From positions 62,001-126,000 of the forward strand of contig NZ_LPZN01000011.1 of NCBI RefSeq assembly GCF_001646655.1: DNA of 64,000 nucleotides. The letters run 5' to 3'. Under the pieces are notes generated by a model that had not been told where the DNA came from, did not search any database, and saw only the letters and a program-made list of their open reading frames with translations. The stretch is from Rhodococcus gordoniae. Lineage in GTDB: Bacteria; Actinomycetota; Actinomycetes; Mycobacteriales; Mycobacteriaceae. Below are positions 1 through 10,598 of the stretch, piece after piece. Position 1 is the first letter of the stretch, and each line of letters begins with the position of its first letter. The position numbers were made by a program, and so were the translations under genes.

Positions 1-1
1 T

Positions 2-2221
2 GCGCCGGGTCTCTCGCTGTCCACCGACGAAGGCGTCGCTCAGGTCGTCGGCGCGGCACGCGAGTCGATCTGCCGACCCGCGGGAGTCGCTGATCAGTTG
101 CGGTCGTCCGGTATCGCGACATTCGCGGTGGGCCTCGCCAACGGCACCGCGCAGGCCGCCGATTTCGACCTGATGCGCTCCATCGCGACAGGCGAGCCGG
201 TGGCCGGTCAAGCGTGTGGTGTGCGGACGGAACCCACGCCGGGCGACTTCTACCTCGCGCAGAACATCGACGATCTGCTGTTCGCCTTCGACGCGTTCAG
301 CAGTCCCGGTCAGGCTCCGCTCGAGAACGAGACCGGTGTCTGCGCCTACGAGGTGTGCGAGGAGGCCCAGCACCGCTTCGTGCTCGACGACTCGATCGGG
401 TCCGTCACGGTTCTCGGATTCGCCGACGCCGAAGGTCTGGTTCCGACGCTCGTCAACCCGAGTGGCGACGAGCTCCCCATGGCCTACACGTCGGCAGAGT
501 CCGGTTCGTCGGTCGAGGGCGTCGCGGTCGATTACCGCTGGCTCTCCGACCGCTCGGTGTCGTTCACGATGGAGCAGCCCGAGAACGCCGCCGGCGAGTG
601 GCAGGGCATGTGGGCTCTCGTGTTCGTCGACCCCGACGGGTCCGAGCCGGCTGCCCGCTCCAAGTCGAACATCCACATCTCCGGAAACCTGTTCCCGGCG
701 CTGCTCGGCCAGGACGTCACCGCCATCCACGCCGGTGAGGTCACGTCCGCGGTCCGACTGGGAATCGTCGACTCCGACCGCGAGGAGATCGATCCGTCCG
801 AGCTTCTCGGATCCGCGTACCTGGGCGTGTCGCTCACCGACGCGGCGCAGGTGGATCACACGTTGGCGTCCGGGGTGTCCAAGGACGCGATCGGTGAACC
901 GATCGAGCTGGACCTGACGAACGTCGCGCCCGGTGAGGCGACACTGCGTCTCGTCCTCGAAGTGACCACCGCGGACGCCACCGACGAGTCGGGCTCCGTG
1001 ATCGCTCCCGGCACCGACCTCACGCCGCAGTACGTGGACGTGCCGCTGAACTTGGCTCCGCCGATCGGCTACCCGACGGTGCCCGGCCGGATCGACTTCG
1101 GGCAGGTGGAAGGTTCCGGTACCTTCCCCGGCGAGCTCGTGATCCAGGGGCCCGGGTGCGTGTGGGTCGACCCTGCCTCGCCCGTCCGTATCGATGCAAT
1201 TCCCGATGGCGTCGGAAATGCCGCACTCACCGTCGGCGGAGCCACTTCGCCGGACAACTGCCTCACCATCGAGGAAGGAACGAGCGGCAGACTGCCCCTC
1301 GAACTCGCTGTCCCGGAAGCGGGCAACGGTGCCTTCAACGGTGCGGTCCGTCTGATGATCGCCCCCGAAGGCGAGCCGGATCGCGCGATGCCCGTCGACG
1401 TTCCGTTCACGGCGGATCTGCTCAAGCCGCTCGACACCGCACGCTTCCTGCTGGGCTTCCTGGCGGTGTTCCTCCTGGGTGTCGGAATCCCCTTCGCCAT
1501 CCTGTATGCGCTCAAGTGGTGGGCGTCTCGCATCCCGGCCGAAACCCTCAAGTCGCAGAGCTTCCTCGTGCGAGTGTCCGACGGTGGGCTGTTGCGTGAC
1601 GGTCGACCGTTCACCCTCAACGACAACGACCTGCGAGAGATCGTCCGTAATCTCGACAAGCCGGCTCGAAACCTCGACGTCGACGGAGCTCGCCTCGAAG
1701 CCAAGATGGGTAGGGCGCCCGTCGGAGCCGGTTACGTCCTCGTCCGTGCCGAGGGGATGCTCGGCGCTTCGGGTGCGACTCCCGCTACCGATCGCAGCAC
1801 CGGTCAGGCACGTCTGCCCCTCGCGGTGCACAACAACTGGGTGCTGCTCCACGACCCCAAGGGACCCGTCGACGAGGCGGTCCTGCTCCTGCTCGTCGGT
1901 GCCAATGCGTCGAACGAACGGGTACGGGGACTTGTGGACGAGGCAGGTCGGCGAGCACCACGGATCATCGACGATCTGCGAGCCCGCGCACAGGGCTCCG
2001 ACAGCAACACACCGCAGAACCCGACTTCGCCTGAGCCGGCGACGGCCGGCGCTCCGTCGTCGTTCGATCCGTTCGCCGCACCGGGGACACCTTCGGCTCC
2101 GACCTTCGGTGCTCCGCCGCCGTTCACCGGTGGTCCCGGCTTCGGGGGTCAACCGCCGACCGGTCCCGGATCGACACCGCCGGGACAACCCTTCGACCCG
2201 TTCCGTCCGCCCGGTTCCTGA
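2..2221 (+). CDS. Membrane-anchored vWA-domain protein, 5' partial
   Basis: The reading frame is open from the window edge, so the start lies upstream; 739 residues are visible. The first ~60 residues look like the C-terminal half of a von Willebrand factor A domain, with the typical strand 'GIATFAVGLANG' followed by a final helix. A long beta-rich region follows, then one strong transmembrane segment (about bases 1440-1515), a cytoplasmic-type domain, and a Pro/Gly/Phe-rich tail (about bases 2010-2220). Family knowledge: vWA domains bind protein partners, often through a metal site, but the MIDAS half lies outside the window. It is the first visible gene of a coupled operon, 42 bases before the tubulin-like gene, so I infer it is the membrane-facing adaptor of that system. 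Confidence 0.8.
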   Translation, partial: APGLSLSTDEGVAQVVGAARESICRPAGVADQLRSSGIATFAVGLANGTAQAADFDLMRSIATGEPVAGQACGVRTEPTPGDFYLAQNIDDLLFAFDAFSSPGQAPLENETGVCAYEVCEEAQHRFVLDDSIGSVTVLGFADAEGLVPTLVNPSGDELPMAYTSAESGSSVEGVAVDYRWLSDRSVSFTMEQPENAAGEWQGMWALVFVDPDGSEPAARSKSNIHISGNLFPALLGQDVTAIHAGEVTSAVRLGIVDSDREEIDPSELLGSAYLGVSLTDAAQVDHTLASGVSKDAIGEPIELDLTNVAPGEATLRLVLEVTTADATDESGSVIAPGTDLTPQYVDVPLNLAPPIGYPTVPGRIDFGQVEGSGTFPGELVIQGPGCVWVDPASPVRIDAIPDGVGNAALTVGGATSPDNCLTIEEGTSGRLPLELAVPEAGNGAFNGAVRLMIAPEGEPDRAMPVDVPFTADLLKPLDTARFLLGFLAVFLLGVGIPFAILYALKWWASRIPAETLKSQSFLVRVSDGGLLRDGRPFTLNDNDLREIVRNLDKPARNLDVDGARLEAKMGRAPVGAGYVLVRAEGMLGASGATPATDRSTGQARLPLAVHNNWVLLHDPKGPVDEAVLLLLVGANASNERVRGLVDEAGRRAPRIIDDLRARAQGSDSNTPQNPTSPEPATAGAPSSFDPFAAPGTPSAPTFGAPPPFTGGPGFGGQPPTGPGSTPPGQPFDPFRPPGS

Positions 2222-2263
2222 CGGCCGCGCAACAACTCTCTATCTCGATTCGGAAGGACCGCA

Positions 2264-5200
2264 ATGAGGCGATTTCTGGTAGTTGGCTGCGGCGGATCCG
2301 GTGCCGTCACCCTCGCGTACATGATGGACCAGCTCCGGTCCGATCTCGCCGCCGTGGGCATCGACAAGATCCCGGGCGGTTGGCAGTTCGTCAGCGTCGA
2401 CGTGCCCACCGCCCCCGAAGCCGGGCCCGACGGTCTGGGCAACGTACGCGACCAGGGCGGCTACTACTTCGGCAGCGGTCCGCAGGGCGACTCGTATGCC
2501 GTGCTTGACAACGCGCTGAGCAACCAGTTGGGCGCACGGAACAGCCTCCACGAGATCGCGACCTGGGCACCCCGTGACCCCTCCGCGGTGACGGTGCCGA
2601 TCGGCTCGGGCGCCGGCCAGTATCGGGCCCTCGGTCGCATGATCACCCTGAGCAAGGCCGGCGGCATCCGCGACACGCTGCAGCAAGCGTGGGACCAGCT
2701 GTTCACGGTGCAGACGGCGACCGAGATGTCTGCCATGAAGATCCCCGGCGGGGGAAGCTTCGAGCAGGAGGAGTCGCCGATCGTCCTGGTCGTCTCGTCG
2801 ATGGCCGGTGGTGCCGGCGCATCGATGGCCCTGGACATCTGCCGACTGCTCACTCTCATCCCCAAGCTCGACCCGCGCCTGATGGGCGTGTTCATGGTGG
2901 CTCCCGACATCTTCGACGGTCTCGGTCGCAGCGCGACGACCGGTGTGCGCGCGAACGCGCTCGCGATGCTCGGCGAGATCGTCGCCGGCCAGCTCGGCTC
3001 CGCACGCGAACACGACGTCGAGATCCTGCGGGCCCTCGGTCAGCAGGCCGGTGAAGGCGAGAAGGTGCCCTTCGCCCGCGTGTTCCCCGTCGGTCGCCGC
3101 GTGGGTGTCGAGGGTGCACCCTTCGGTGACGGCTCGCAGAAGGCGATCTACCGCGGTCTCGCACGTGGTCTCGCCGGGATGATGATGAGTGGCGCCGCGA
3201 CCCGCCAGTTCGTGCAATACGACCTGACCAACGGTGCGGGTCTGTCCGGCCAGCGCGAGAACATCGGCTGGGGCGGCCAGTGGGACAACCTGCCGTGGGG
3301 CACCTACGGGTTCTCCAGCCTGAGCATGGGACGCGACCGTTACGCCGAGTACTCCGCTCAGCGACTGGCGCGCAGCACCGTGGATCGCCTGCTCGACGGC
3401 CACCGCAACGCGGCCAGCGTCGCCTCCGACGAGGACCAGGTCAATGCGATCCTCGACAGCCAGTGGCAGACACTGCTGACGAACATGGGACTGCCGGTCA
3501 TGCAGAACAATCCCGCTGGAGCGCAGGTCGGTGTCGGACCGTGGTTGACCGACAGCGTTCTTCCGTCGGCGGAAGCCCAGCGGATGGCACGTCAGATCGT
3601 GGAAACCGAGCTGCGTGCCTATCTGCCGTCCGGCAGTGGCCTGAGCGCGTCGCAGTGGGTTCCTGAGGTCCGACGTGCACTCGCGGCGCGTCGTCAGGCA
3701 CTGGTGACCTCGGCCGAGCAACACGCGCTCGGTCACGCCTTCCAGTGGCACCGAGGGCTGGCGCAGCGCATCGAGCAGCAGGTCGCCAAGGCGGTCGCCG
3801 ACCTCGGCCTGCCCTACGCGACGGCAGTGGTCAACAGGCTGTCGATTTTGGTGAAGGACCAGATCCGGGCCGGTGCCGAGGAACTCTCGCGCCATGCGCC
3901 CGAGGACATCACCGTCCAGTCCGCCGACACCCTGCAGATGCTCTCCGCGCTCAAGGGCAACATCGAGAGCGACGCCGACCTCCTCGAGCGGGTGATCTCC
4001 AGCTGCAGCAACAACGTCTACCGCCAGCTGTACGCGTCGTTGTCCGGCAAGGTTTCCGAGGTCGCGGCCGCACTCGTGCCGGAAATCCTCAAGCCGCTGC
4101 TCGACGCCCTCAACGAGTCTCAGACGGCGTTGCGCAAGGCGCGGAGCAAGCCGGCGAGCGACGTGGGTCTCGCTCGCCTTGCCACGGACCAGTACGGTGC
4201 CTGGCCGGCCGACAAGAGTGATCGCGTCCCCAAGCGTTTCGCCGAGGCCAACAACGAGGTGATGCTCACTCCGTCGGCCGATTTCATGGATCAGTACCGG
4301 TCCGACCTTCCGCTCGCCGTGGCATCGGACGGCCTGGGCACTCCGCCGTTCGAGGAGGCCGTCAATCGCGCGGTCGCCGAGGTGGTCACCGGTATCTGGA
4401 CCACCATCGACGGCAGCCGGCCGCCGGGGGAGGAGCACCCGCTGCTCGAACGCACCTCGGCGTGGCGCACCCGTGCCTTCCCGTTCGATCCCGGTACCCG
4501 TGAAGCCCTCGTGCCCTCCGCCGCGCGATTCGACGTGCACGTGCGACCGGCCGAACTGCTCGAACGCGCACGGCAATTCGTGGCCAGGACGGGGGAGTCG
4601 TTCGACAGGTTCTGCCGGGTCTCCCTGCGTGAGTACATCGAGGACATCACGGTGCCCGAGTACGCACTCGACGAGCGTCGCGAGCGTCTCCGCTCCAAGT
4701 TCGTCGAGGCGCTCTCTCTCGCTCGGCCGCTGGCGAGTGTGAACCAGCAGGCACTCGAAGCGCTGCATCCCGGTCAGCAGATCGAGTACCGCTACAAGTT
4801 CACGTCGATCCCGTTCCTCAATCTCCCTGTGGCGGATGCTCTGTCGCAGGTGTTGCAGAAGAACCCGATGATCGATCACGAAACCCGGTCGGAGTTCGTC
4901 CGATTGTTGTCCGAGGAGGACAAGCTCACTCGCATCGACATCTTCGGGTCGTATCCGAACTACTCCCCGCTGGCATACGATTCCGTGCTCGCTCCGGCCG
5001 CGAAGCAGTGGGCGGATTCCACTCCGGCGCAGCAGGAAGCGTTCTGGCAGTGGCGTCGTGCACGTCCGCTCGCCGCATCGTTGCCGATGCACGAGAGCGA
5101 GCGGCGCGCGATGACCGCCGGGTGGTTCCTCGGTCTGGTGACGGGTCGACTGCGTCTGCCCTCCGAGCCCTACGACGAGCCGGTCCGCGTGTGGGACGGT

Positions 5201-5839
5201 GCCACGTCGAGTTGGGTGGACTTCCCGAACCCGCTGCTCACCCCGCCGGCACGGTTCCTCGCGAACAACGACTGGCTTCCCGCCGTCATGGAATCGGTGT
5301 TGATCGCGATGGCTCGCTCGCACGAGTCGCCTGTCATGGCGTCGATGGCTCCCTACCGCGCGTTGCGAGGGATCTACGACGCATCGGCGGAGAAGCCGGC
5401 CAGCGGCATCCTCGAGGTGTCGGCCAAGTCCGTGCTTACCGACTGGCTGCGCACCGGCGACACGGGAACCGGTTGGCAGTCCCAGGTCGCCGACACCGGC
5501 GCGGGCGTCTCGATCGACGCGCGCGCGAAGAACGCGATCGCCTGGTTGACGAAGGTCCGCGATCTGACCGGCCAGCACTACCTGGCACCGGGTCGGGAAG
5601 GAGCACCCGGCGGAGGCGTGTTCTCGACCATCACGGTGCGCGAGCAGGCGTCCCAGACCCCGATCTACCGCGACATCGCCGCCGATGTGTACTGGGCGAC
5701 AGGCGAACTCATCGCTTTGGTCAAGGAATGCAAGACTCGCGCCGAGCAGCCCGAGCACGTCGACACGGTCACTCCCACCGTGAGTACCGCGACCACCTCG
5801 GCGCAGACCTTCCGGATCCCGGACATGGGGCAGTTCTGA
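2264..5839 (+). CDS. Large tubulin-like GTPase-fold protein
   Basis: 1,191 residues. The N-terminus has a nucleotide-binding glycine loop (GCGGSG, residues 8-13). A second glycine-rich loop, SSMAGGAGAS at residues 178-187, sits where tubulin/FtsZ proteins carry GGGTGSG. This pairing is characteristic of the bacterial tubulin-like (Tubulin_2) family. The remaining ~800 residues are mostly helical and I recognise no enzyme in them. The ATG start has a purine-rich AAGGA upstream, and the stop is one base before the next ATG. The context (vWA, GAP1-type protein, GTPase) matches predicted GTPase-centred conflict systems. Whether it polymerises or only binds nucleotide cannot be told from sequence. 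Confidence 0.8.
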   Translation: MRRFLVVGCGGSGAVTLAYMMDQLRSDLAAVGIDKIPGGWQFVSVDVPTAPEAGPDGLGNVRDQGGYYFGSGPQGDSYAVLDNALSNQLGARNSLHEIATWAPRDPSAVTVPIGSGAGQYRALGRMITLSKAGGIRDTLQQAWDQLFTVQTATEMSAMKIPGGGSFEQEESPIVLVVSSMAGGAGASMALDICRLLTLIPKLDPRLMGVFMVAPDIFDGLGRSATTGVRANALAMLGEIVAGQLGSAREHDVEILRALGQQAGEGEKVPFARVFPVGRRVGVEGAPFGDGSQKAIYRGLARGLAGMMMSGAATRQFVQYDLTNGAGLSGQRENIGWGGQWDNLPWGTYGFSSLSMGRDRYAEYSAQRLARSTVDRLLDGHRNAASVASDEDQVNAILDSQWQTLLTNMGLPVMQNNPAGAQVGVGPWLTDSVLPSAEAQRMARQIVETELRAYLPSGSGLSASQWVPEVRRALAARRQALVTSAEQHALGHAFQWHRGLAQRIEQQVAKAVADLGLPYATAVVNRLSILVKDQIRAGAEELSRHAPEDITVQSADTLQMLSALKGNIESDADLLERVISSCSNNVYRQLYASLSGKVSEVAAALVPEILKPLLDALNESQTALRKARSKPASDVGLARLATDQYGAWPADKSDRVPKRFAEANNEVMLTPSADFMDQYRSDLPLAVASDGLGTPPFEEAVNRAVAEVVTGIWTTIDGSRPPGEEHPLLERTSAWRTRAFPFDPGTREALVPSAARFDVHVRPAELLERARQFVARTGESFDRFCRVSLREYIEDITVPEYALDERRERLRSKFVEALSLARPLASVNQQALEALHPGQQIEYRYKFTSIPFLNLPVADALSQVLQKNPMIDHETRSEFVRLLSEEDKLTRIDIFGSYPNYSPLAYDSVLAPAAKQWADSTPAQQEAFWQWRRARPLAASLPMHESERRAMTAGWFLGLVTGRLRLPSEPYDEPVRVWDGATSSWVDFPNPLLTPPARFLANNDWLPAVMESVLIAMARSHESPVMASMAPYRALRGIYDASAEKPASGILEVSAKSVLTDWLRTGDTGTGWQSQVADTGAGVSIDARAKNAIAWLTKVRDLTGQHYLAPGREGAPGGGVFSTITVREQASQTPIYRDIAADVYWATGELIALVKECKTRAEQPEHVDTVTPTVSTATTSAQTFRIPDMGQF

Positions 5840-5840
5840 G

Positions 5841-8570
5841 ATGGCGACGGAGAGCAAGAGCGTTCTGACGGTCTTCGTCGGCTCGGTCGGTCCGGCTGCC
5901 GGCGTGCGGGACGTCCTGCGCGACCTCTCGACAGCGGAACTCGTGGGTTCGTTCGTGTGGGTGGACGACTCCGAGATCGGTGAAGCCGGAGCTCGGGTCC
6001 CGGCCGTGGAGACCGAGCGAGGAATCTCCCGGTCGGTCACGCTTCAGGACGTCTTGGCCTCGCGTCACTACGACCTGGTTCGCCTGTGTGTCCTGGTGCC
6101 GAGTGGGCCGGGCGCTGTACCCGTACGTCTGGGCACCGAGACGATGCTCGCCGAGCTGTTGTCGTCGAACTCCGGAGGCGCGCGGTGCGTGCGTCTGCGG
6201 GTTCTGCTGCGTCGCCCCGCCGATGAACAGCCTGCTTCCGCGACCCCTGCTCTGGCCGGTTGGCACAACCTGCTCGTCGCACCGGAGGACTCCCGTGGAC
6301 CCGGCATGGGCCACGAGTCGCTGACGGTAACGCACGATCCGGTGGATGTGGGCCGCCAGGCCGCGCCGGTGATCGCCGGCATCACCGGCTTGTGGACGGA
6401 TATCGAACACACCCCGTTCGACGATGCTCCCGTCCTTCCGGGCAACTCGCTGCGCGTGGTGCGGTCCTTCTACCGCCGCCTCGATACATCGCACGCCGAA
6501 CACCGGTTGCACTCCGAACTGCTGGAGTTCGACGGACAGCTCCCGCTTCCGCGCGACGCGGGCACCGCGGTGCTCTACGCCGATGATGTTCCGGCAGCGA
6601 CCCGGCAGATGGCACACGCCGTGTGGGTCAAGCACGGACACTTGCTGACCAGCCCGCGAAAGAGCGCGCCCCCGAAGCGGGACGTCCGCACCATCACCTT
6701 CATGGACGCGGTGCGGATGACCGGACGTTTTCTTCTCGCGGTGCTGAAGAACGCTCCGTCCCTCCTCATCACGCGGGCGATCCACCGAGCCTCGACGTCC
6801 GTGGCCTCCGCCGCGCAGCGAGCACTGTTCGGATCGACGCCCGGCGCATACCGGGTCCTCGTGGGTGGTGTCGACGCCGACGGTCAACGCGTGTCGTGGA
6901 CCGAGTACGAATCGGCCTCGCGCCAGCTCGGCGCGGCACTCGACGAGGCGAAGGGCACCCCGCAAGTAGCAGCACCCGACCTGTCGGCCCTGTGGCGGGA
7001 CTACGCCCGCGGTGCGCTGACACTCGCCGACGCCAGTGAACGATCGGCGGGTCTGCCCCCGATCCAGGTGGGTGCGCATCGTGCCGTCCTGCGATCGGCC
7101 GCCGACATCGTGCCCGGTCCTGATAACGACTTCACCGACATCCCCGGCGTCGTCTCCGCCACGACGCAGCTGCACGTGGCCGAGGCCCCCGACATCCTCG
7201 GTGTCGAGGAGCTCCGCACCACACTTCGTGGTCTCGAGCAGGATCCGGTGATCGGTCTCGATGCGCGACGCACCGGCGCAGCCATCCAGACGTGGGCCGC
7301 CAAGCGGCGCCACAGTTTCGCGGTGTCCTTCGGCTCCATTCTCACCAGCCGGCTCAGCGCGGACATCACCGAAGCGGGAACACTGCTCGAACGGATCAAG
7401 GGTGTCGAAGCCCTGCGTGACCCTGCGGAGGAGAGCGCCGAGGTTCAGAGGCGGATGTTCTGGCGCGTGCGCATCGCAACGTTGATCGCGCTCGTGCTGG
7501 GTGTGCTGGCAGGTGTCCTCGCGTGGAAGGAGTTCATCTCCTGGTGGGCGGGTGGCCCGATCATCGCGCTGTGTGTCATCGGGTGGGCCATCGCCGTCAC
7601 GCTGATCTGCCAGAAGGCGCAGCAGTACCTCGAAGATCTGCTGGCGAGTCGCGAAGCCATCACCGCCGCCAACGAGGCCGACCGAGTGAATCTTCGTGCG
7701 GCTCTGCGCGAGATCGAGGTTCTGACCGGTGCCTACCGGCAGTACCTGTCGTGGAGCCGCGCGCTCGGCGCCTTCCTGGCCCGGCCCCTCGGTGTGCCGA
7801 AGCACGTCCTGACTGCTCGCCGGCGGATCGACTGGGGTCTGCCGCGCCACAGTGCCATCGGGTCCGGCAGCCCCGACGACGACAAGATCGCTCGCGTTGC
7901 CGATCAGTTGCGGCAGGATCTGTTCACCGTCGGATGGCTCACCGAACCGTGGGACACGGTCTCGGCAGGAGCCGGTGTGGCTCTCGGCGGGTCAGCACAC
8001 GACATCACCCGCGACCCGAGCCTGCTGACCACCAAGGCCGGTGCCGGGTCGGGCTCTCCCCTCGACGAGTGGTCGCTCATGTTCTACCGCGGCCGGGTGC
8101 AGTCCACCGGTGCGGCGGTGCTCTGGCAGCGGGCGATGAGCGAACTCACCGGTCCTCGCACCGAACTCGCTCGTGACCTTCTCGACGTCATCGAGTACCG
8201 CATCGACGGCACCGTCCATCGCTCCGGTATCGACGACTTCCTCGCCGGGGTCGGAGTGCCGACCGAGGGTGGCTTCCTCGACCGCGCGGCCTTCACCGAC
8301 ACCGCGACGATGCGCGGTGCCTCGGCTGTATCCGGTGAGCTCTACTCACGGACACGGGTCGGTTGCGGCCTCGTCGCGGTCACCACCCAGTTCACCGAGG
8401 GTGTCTCTGCCGAGGATCTCGCCCGACCGACGTCGAAGCATGTCCGGACCGAGGAGATCCACGAGATCCCCGATATCGATCTGCGTCCCGCGCAACGCGA
8501 GGAATCGTCCGCCGACAATTCGGGTCGAACTTCGTACATCGCGCCTGCCGTCGACGGCATCAACTTCTGA
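5841..8570 (+). CDS. Two-TM operon protein of the tubulin-like/GTPase system
   Basis: 909 residues, starting one base after the tubulin-like gene's stop, so the two are probably translationally coupled. Two adjacent hydrophobic helices lie at about residues 540-595 (bases ~7465-7610), separated by a short WKEFISWW turn. They are followed by a likely coiled-coil segment and a C-terminal soluble domain. I recognise no catalytic motif. Strict coupling with the genes on both sides argues that the product is a stoichiometric partner in one complex, probably its membrane anchor. The function is otherwise unknown. Confidence 0.7.
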   Translation: MATESKSVLTVFVGSVGPAAGVRDVLRDLSTAELVGSFVWVDDSEIGEAGARVPAVETERGISRSVTLQDVLASRHYDLVRLCVLVPSGPGAVPVRLGTETMLAELLSSNSGGARCVRLRVLLRRPADEQPASATPALAGWHNLLVAPEDSRGPGMGHESLTVTHDPVDVGRQAAPVIAGITGLWTDIEHTPFDDAPVLPGNSLRVVRSFYRRLDTSHAEHRLHSELLEFDGQLPLPRDAGTAVLYADDVPAATRQMAHAVWVKHGHLLTSPRKSAPPKRDVRTITFMDAVRMTGRFLLAVLKNAPSLLITRAIHRASTSVASAAQRALFGSTPGAYRVLVGGVDADGQRVSWTEYESASRQLGAALDEAKGTPQVAAPDLSALWRDYARGALTLADASERSAGLPPIQVGAHRAVLRSAADIVPGPDNDFTDIPGVVSATTQLHVAEAPDILGVEELRTTLRGLEQDPVIGLDARRTGAAIQTWAAKRRHSFAVSFGSILTSRLSADITEAGTLLERIKGVEALRDPAEESAEVQRRMFWRVRIATLIALVLGVLAGVLAWKEFISWWAGGPIIALCVIGWAIAVTLICQKAQQYLEDLLASREAITAANEADRVNLRAALREIEVLTGAYRQYLSWSRALGAFLARPLGVPKHVLTARRRIDWGLPRHSAIGSGSPDDDKIARVADQLRQDLFTVGWLTEPWDTVSAGAGVALGGSAHDITRDPSLLTTKAGAGSGSPLDEWSLMFYRGRVQSTGAAVLWQRAMSELTGPRTELARDLLDVIEYRIDGTVHRSGIDDFLAGVGVPTEGGFLDRAAFTDTATMRGASAVSGELYSRTRVGCGLVAVTTQFTEGVSAEDLARPTSKHVRTEEIHEIPDIDLRPAQREESSADNSGRTSYIAPAVDGINF

Positions 8571-8584
8571 GAGCGAGGATTTCC

Positions 8585-10597
8585 GTGTCGGAAGGTGTCA
8601 TCGAAGCGCTGCAGGAGTGGCGGCAGACCGAGATCGACAAGGGTCGACTGCGGCCGGGACTGATCAAGGACACGCATCTGCAGCAGATCGTCCGGACGAA
8701 TCGGCGCACGGTCGCCGAGATCGAGTCGATGCTCCCGCGCCACGCGAAGCCTCTCGTCGAGGGTCTCGTCGAAGCGCTCACGTCGGCCACCGCGCTGAGC
8801 ACCGACACCGCTCCGTCCGAGACGACCTCCGCGACGCGGGAGCCAGAGCCGGAACCGGTGGTCGAACCGGTCGAGCCGCTTCCGGGCAGCGAATTCCTGG
8901 TGGACCTCGGAACCGAGGACTTCTGCGAGTATCTGCACGGTGAGTCGGAGTACGAGGTCGGTCCGCTCACCATCACCGCTGAACCGCGAGGTGGGCACCG
9001 CGTCGAATGGACACCGCTGCCCGGGCGGTCCGGAACGACGGTGCTGTATCGAGTGGTGTCGGGGGAGACCCATCGGGCCTACAAGCCCGAGGCAGGGCGA
9101 CTCGTCGGCGTCACCCGTGGCTCGATGATCGTCGATATCGAACCTGCGGCAGCAGCGGTGCGCCATCTGCAGGTGTGGGCGCACATCGGCAGCAACGAGC
9201 GGGATGCCGCGGAGCGTCAGCCGGTGCTCATCGCCGAAGGACACGTTCTCAGTGCCGTCCAGGATTTCGTCGTCATCGAGGACGACGGTGCGGTGATCGG
9301 CCAGTGGTCGGTGTGGCCGGGGGTTTCCCGCGTCCGGGTTCTCCGCATCCCTCTCGACGGTCGCTCGCCCGTCACGAACGACCCGCGCTACCGGATCCTC
9401 GCCGATCAGCCGAACTTCGGTGGCTTCGTCGACCGTGATGCACTGCGTGGTCACCGCTACCTGTACCGCGCGATCTGCGAGATCGAGGTGGACGGTCAGA
9501 CGCGTCTGTCCCCGGCGGCGCAGGCCGAGGTGCTCGTTTCCGCCGTACTCGAACCGGTGACCGATCTGCAGGTCACCACGCACGAACACGAGGACGGTCT
9601 CCACTTCGACCTCGGGTGGACTCCGCCGGACATCGGCAGCGTGGTCATGTACCGCACGGAGACCGCGCCGAAGGCGGGCATCGACCGGGAACTCCTGGAA
9701 GCGAGCGCCCTGGACGTCTCCGGTGGGCTTCCCGCGTCCGCGCGGCTCGTGCACCCGGTCGTCATCGATTCGCAGGGCCGCCACAGCATGGCCAACGTGT
9801 CGTGGCCGCGGGGGTGGGTGCGTGCCTACTTCACTCCGGTGACCGTTCTCGACGGGCAGGTGCAGGTGGGTCGTACCGTCATCGCAACGCGACCGCTCCC
9901 GGCGCTCGAGGGTGTTCGCATCGTCGAGCGGTGTGCTGAGCAGGTGGTGACCTTTCCGTGGCCGGACGGGGCAGCGTCGGTGTCGGTCTACGTGAGCGCC
10001 GCGCAGGTGCCTGCCGAACATGCCATCGAGCAGCGACCGGTCGCGGAGATCTCCCGTTCGCAGTACGAGCGGGACGGTGGGCTGCATCTGCGGGATCAAC
10101 TTCCCGAGCAGGGGTGCGCCGTGCATGTCGTCGCCATCGCTTACACGGCGGGCGAACGCATCGTCGGTAAGCCGTCCACCGTCGACTATCCGGGACTGTT
10201 GCGAATCCAGTACACGATCGAATCCCGGCCTGCTCCGGGTGGAGTCCTGGTCCTGGCTATCCGGTTGGCGTCGGAGATCGAATTGTCCACCGCACCACCC
10301 TTCCTCATCGTGCACAATCTCAGGCGGCTGCCGTTGAGCGCGCGGGACGGTCAACCGCTCGAGGTCCGCGGGGGCAGTGGTACGCAACCGGGAGCGCGGA
10401 GCTTCCACCCGAACGGTCTGCGCCGCGAGTGGTCCCAGCCGTGGTTGGTCGACGTGAGCGACGCCCGGGGATTCGTGCGCGTGTTCGCGGATGTGCGACC
10501 CGAGAAGGCGCGCACCATCGCGTTGCTCGACCCGCCGGTGGAGCAGATCAACCTCGATCTGATCGACCGGCGTCCGATCGACGATCCGCTGGAGTGA
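8585..10597 (+). CDS. FN3-like beta-sandwich repeat protein
   Basis: 670 residues. I chose the GTG at 8585 because GAGCGAGGA lies just upstream and the in-frame sequence before it overlaps the previous gene and reads as non-coding. The first ~120 residues are helical and charged with a Pro/Glu linker. The rest shows repeated beta-rich units with fibronectin-III character (for example 'VEWTPLPG' and 'LGWTPPDIGSVVMYR'), apparently four or five of them. Such repeats usually bind proteins. No signal peptide is visible, so it probably acts in the cytoplasm beside the GAP1-type protein encoded one base downstream. The domain assignment rests on pattern only. Confidence 0.65.
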   Translation: MSEGVIEALQEWRQTEIDKGRLRPGLIKDTHLQQIVRTNRRTVAEIESMLPRHAKPLVEGLVEALTSATALSTDTAPSETTSATREPEPEPVVEPVEPLPGSEFLVDLGTEDFCEYLHGESEYEVGPLTITAEPRGGHRVEWTPLPGRSGTTVLYRVVSGETHRAYKPEAGRLVGVTRGSMIVDIEPAAAAVRHLQVWAHIGSNERDAAERQPVLIAEGHVLSAVQDFVVIEDDGAVIGQWSVWPGVSRVRVLRIPLDGRSPVTNDPRYRILADQPNFGGFVDRDALRGHRYLYRAICEIEVDGQTRLSPAAQAEVLVSAVLEPVTDLQVTTHEHEDGLHFDLGWTPPDIGSVVMYRTETAPKAGIDRELLEASALDVSGGLPASARLVHPVVIDSQGRHSMANVSWPRGWVRAYFTPVTVLDGQVQVGRTVIATRPLPALEGVRIVERCAEQVVTFPWPDGAASVSVYVSAAQVPAEHAIEQRPVAEISRSQYERDGGLHLRDQLPEQGCAVHVVAIAYTAGERIVGKPSTVDYPGLLRIQYTIESRPAPGGVLVLAIRLASEIELSTAPPFLIVHNLRRLPLSARDGQPLEVRGGSGTQPGARSFHPNGLRREWSQPWLVDVSDARGFVRVFADVRPEKARTIALLDPPVEQINLDLIDRRPIDDPLE

Positions 10598-10598
10598 C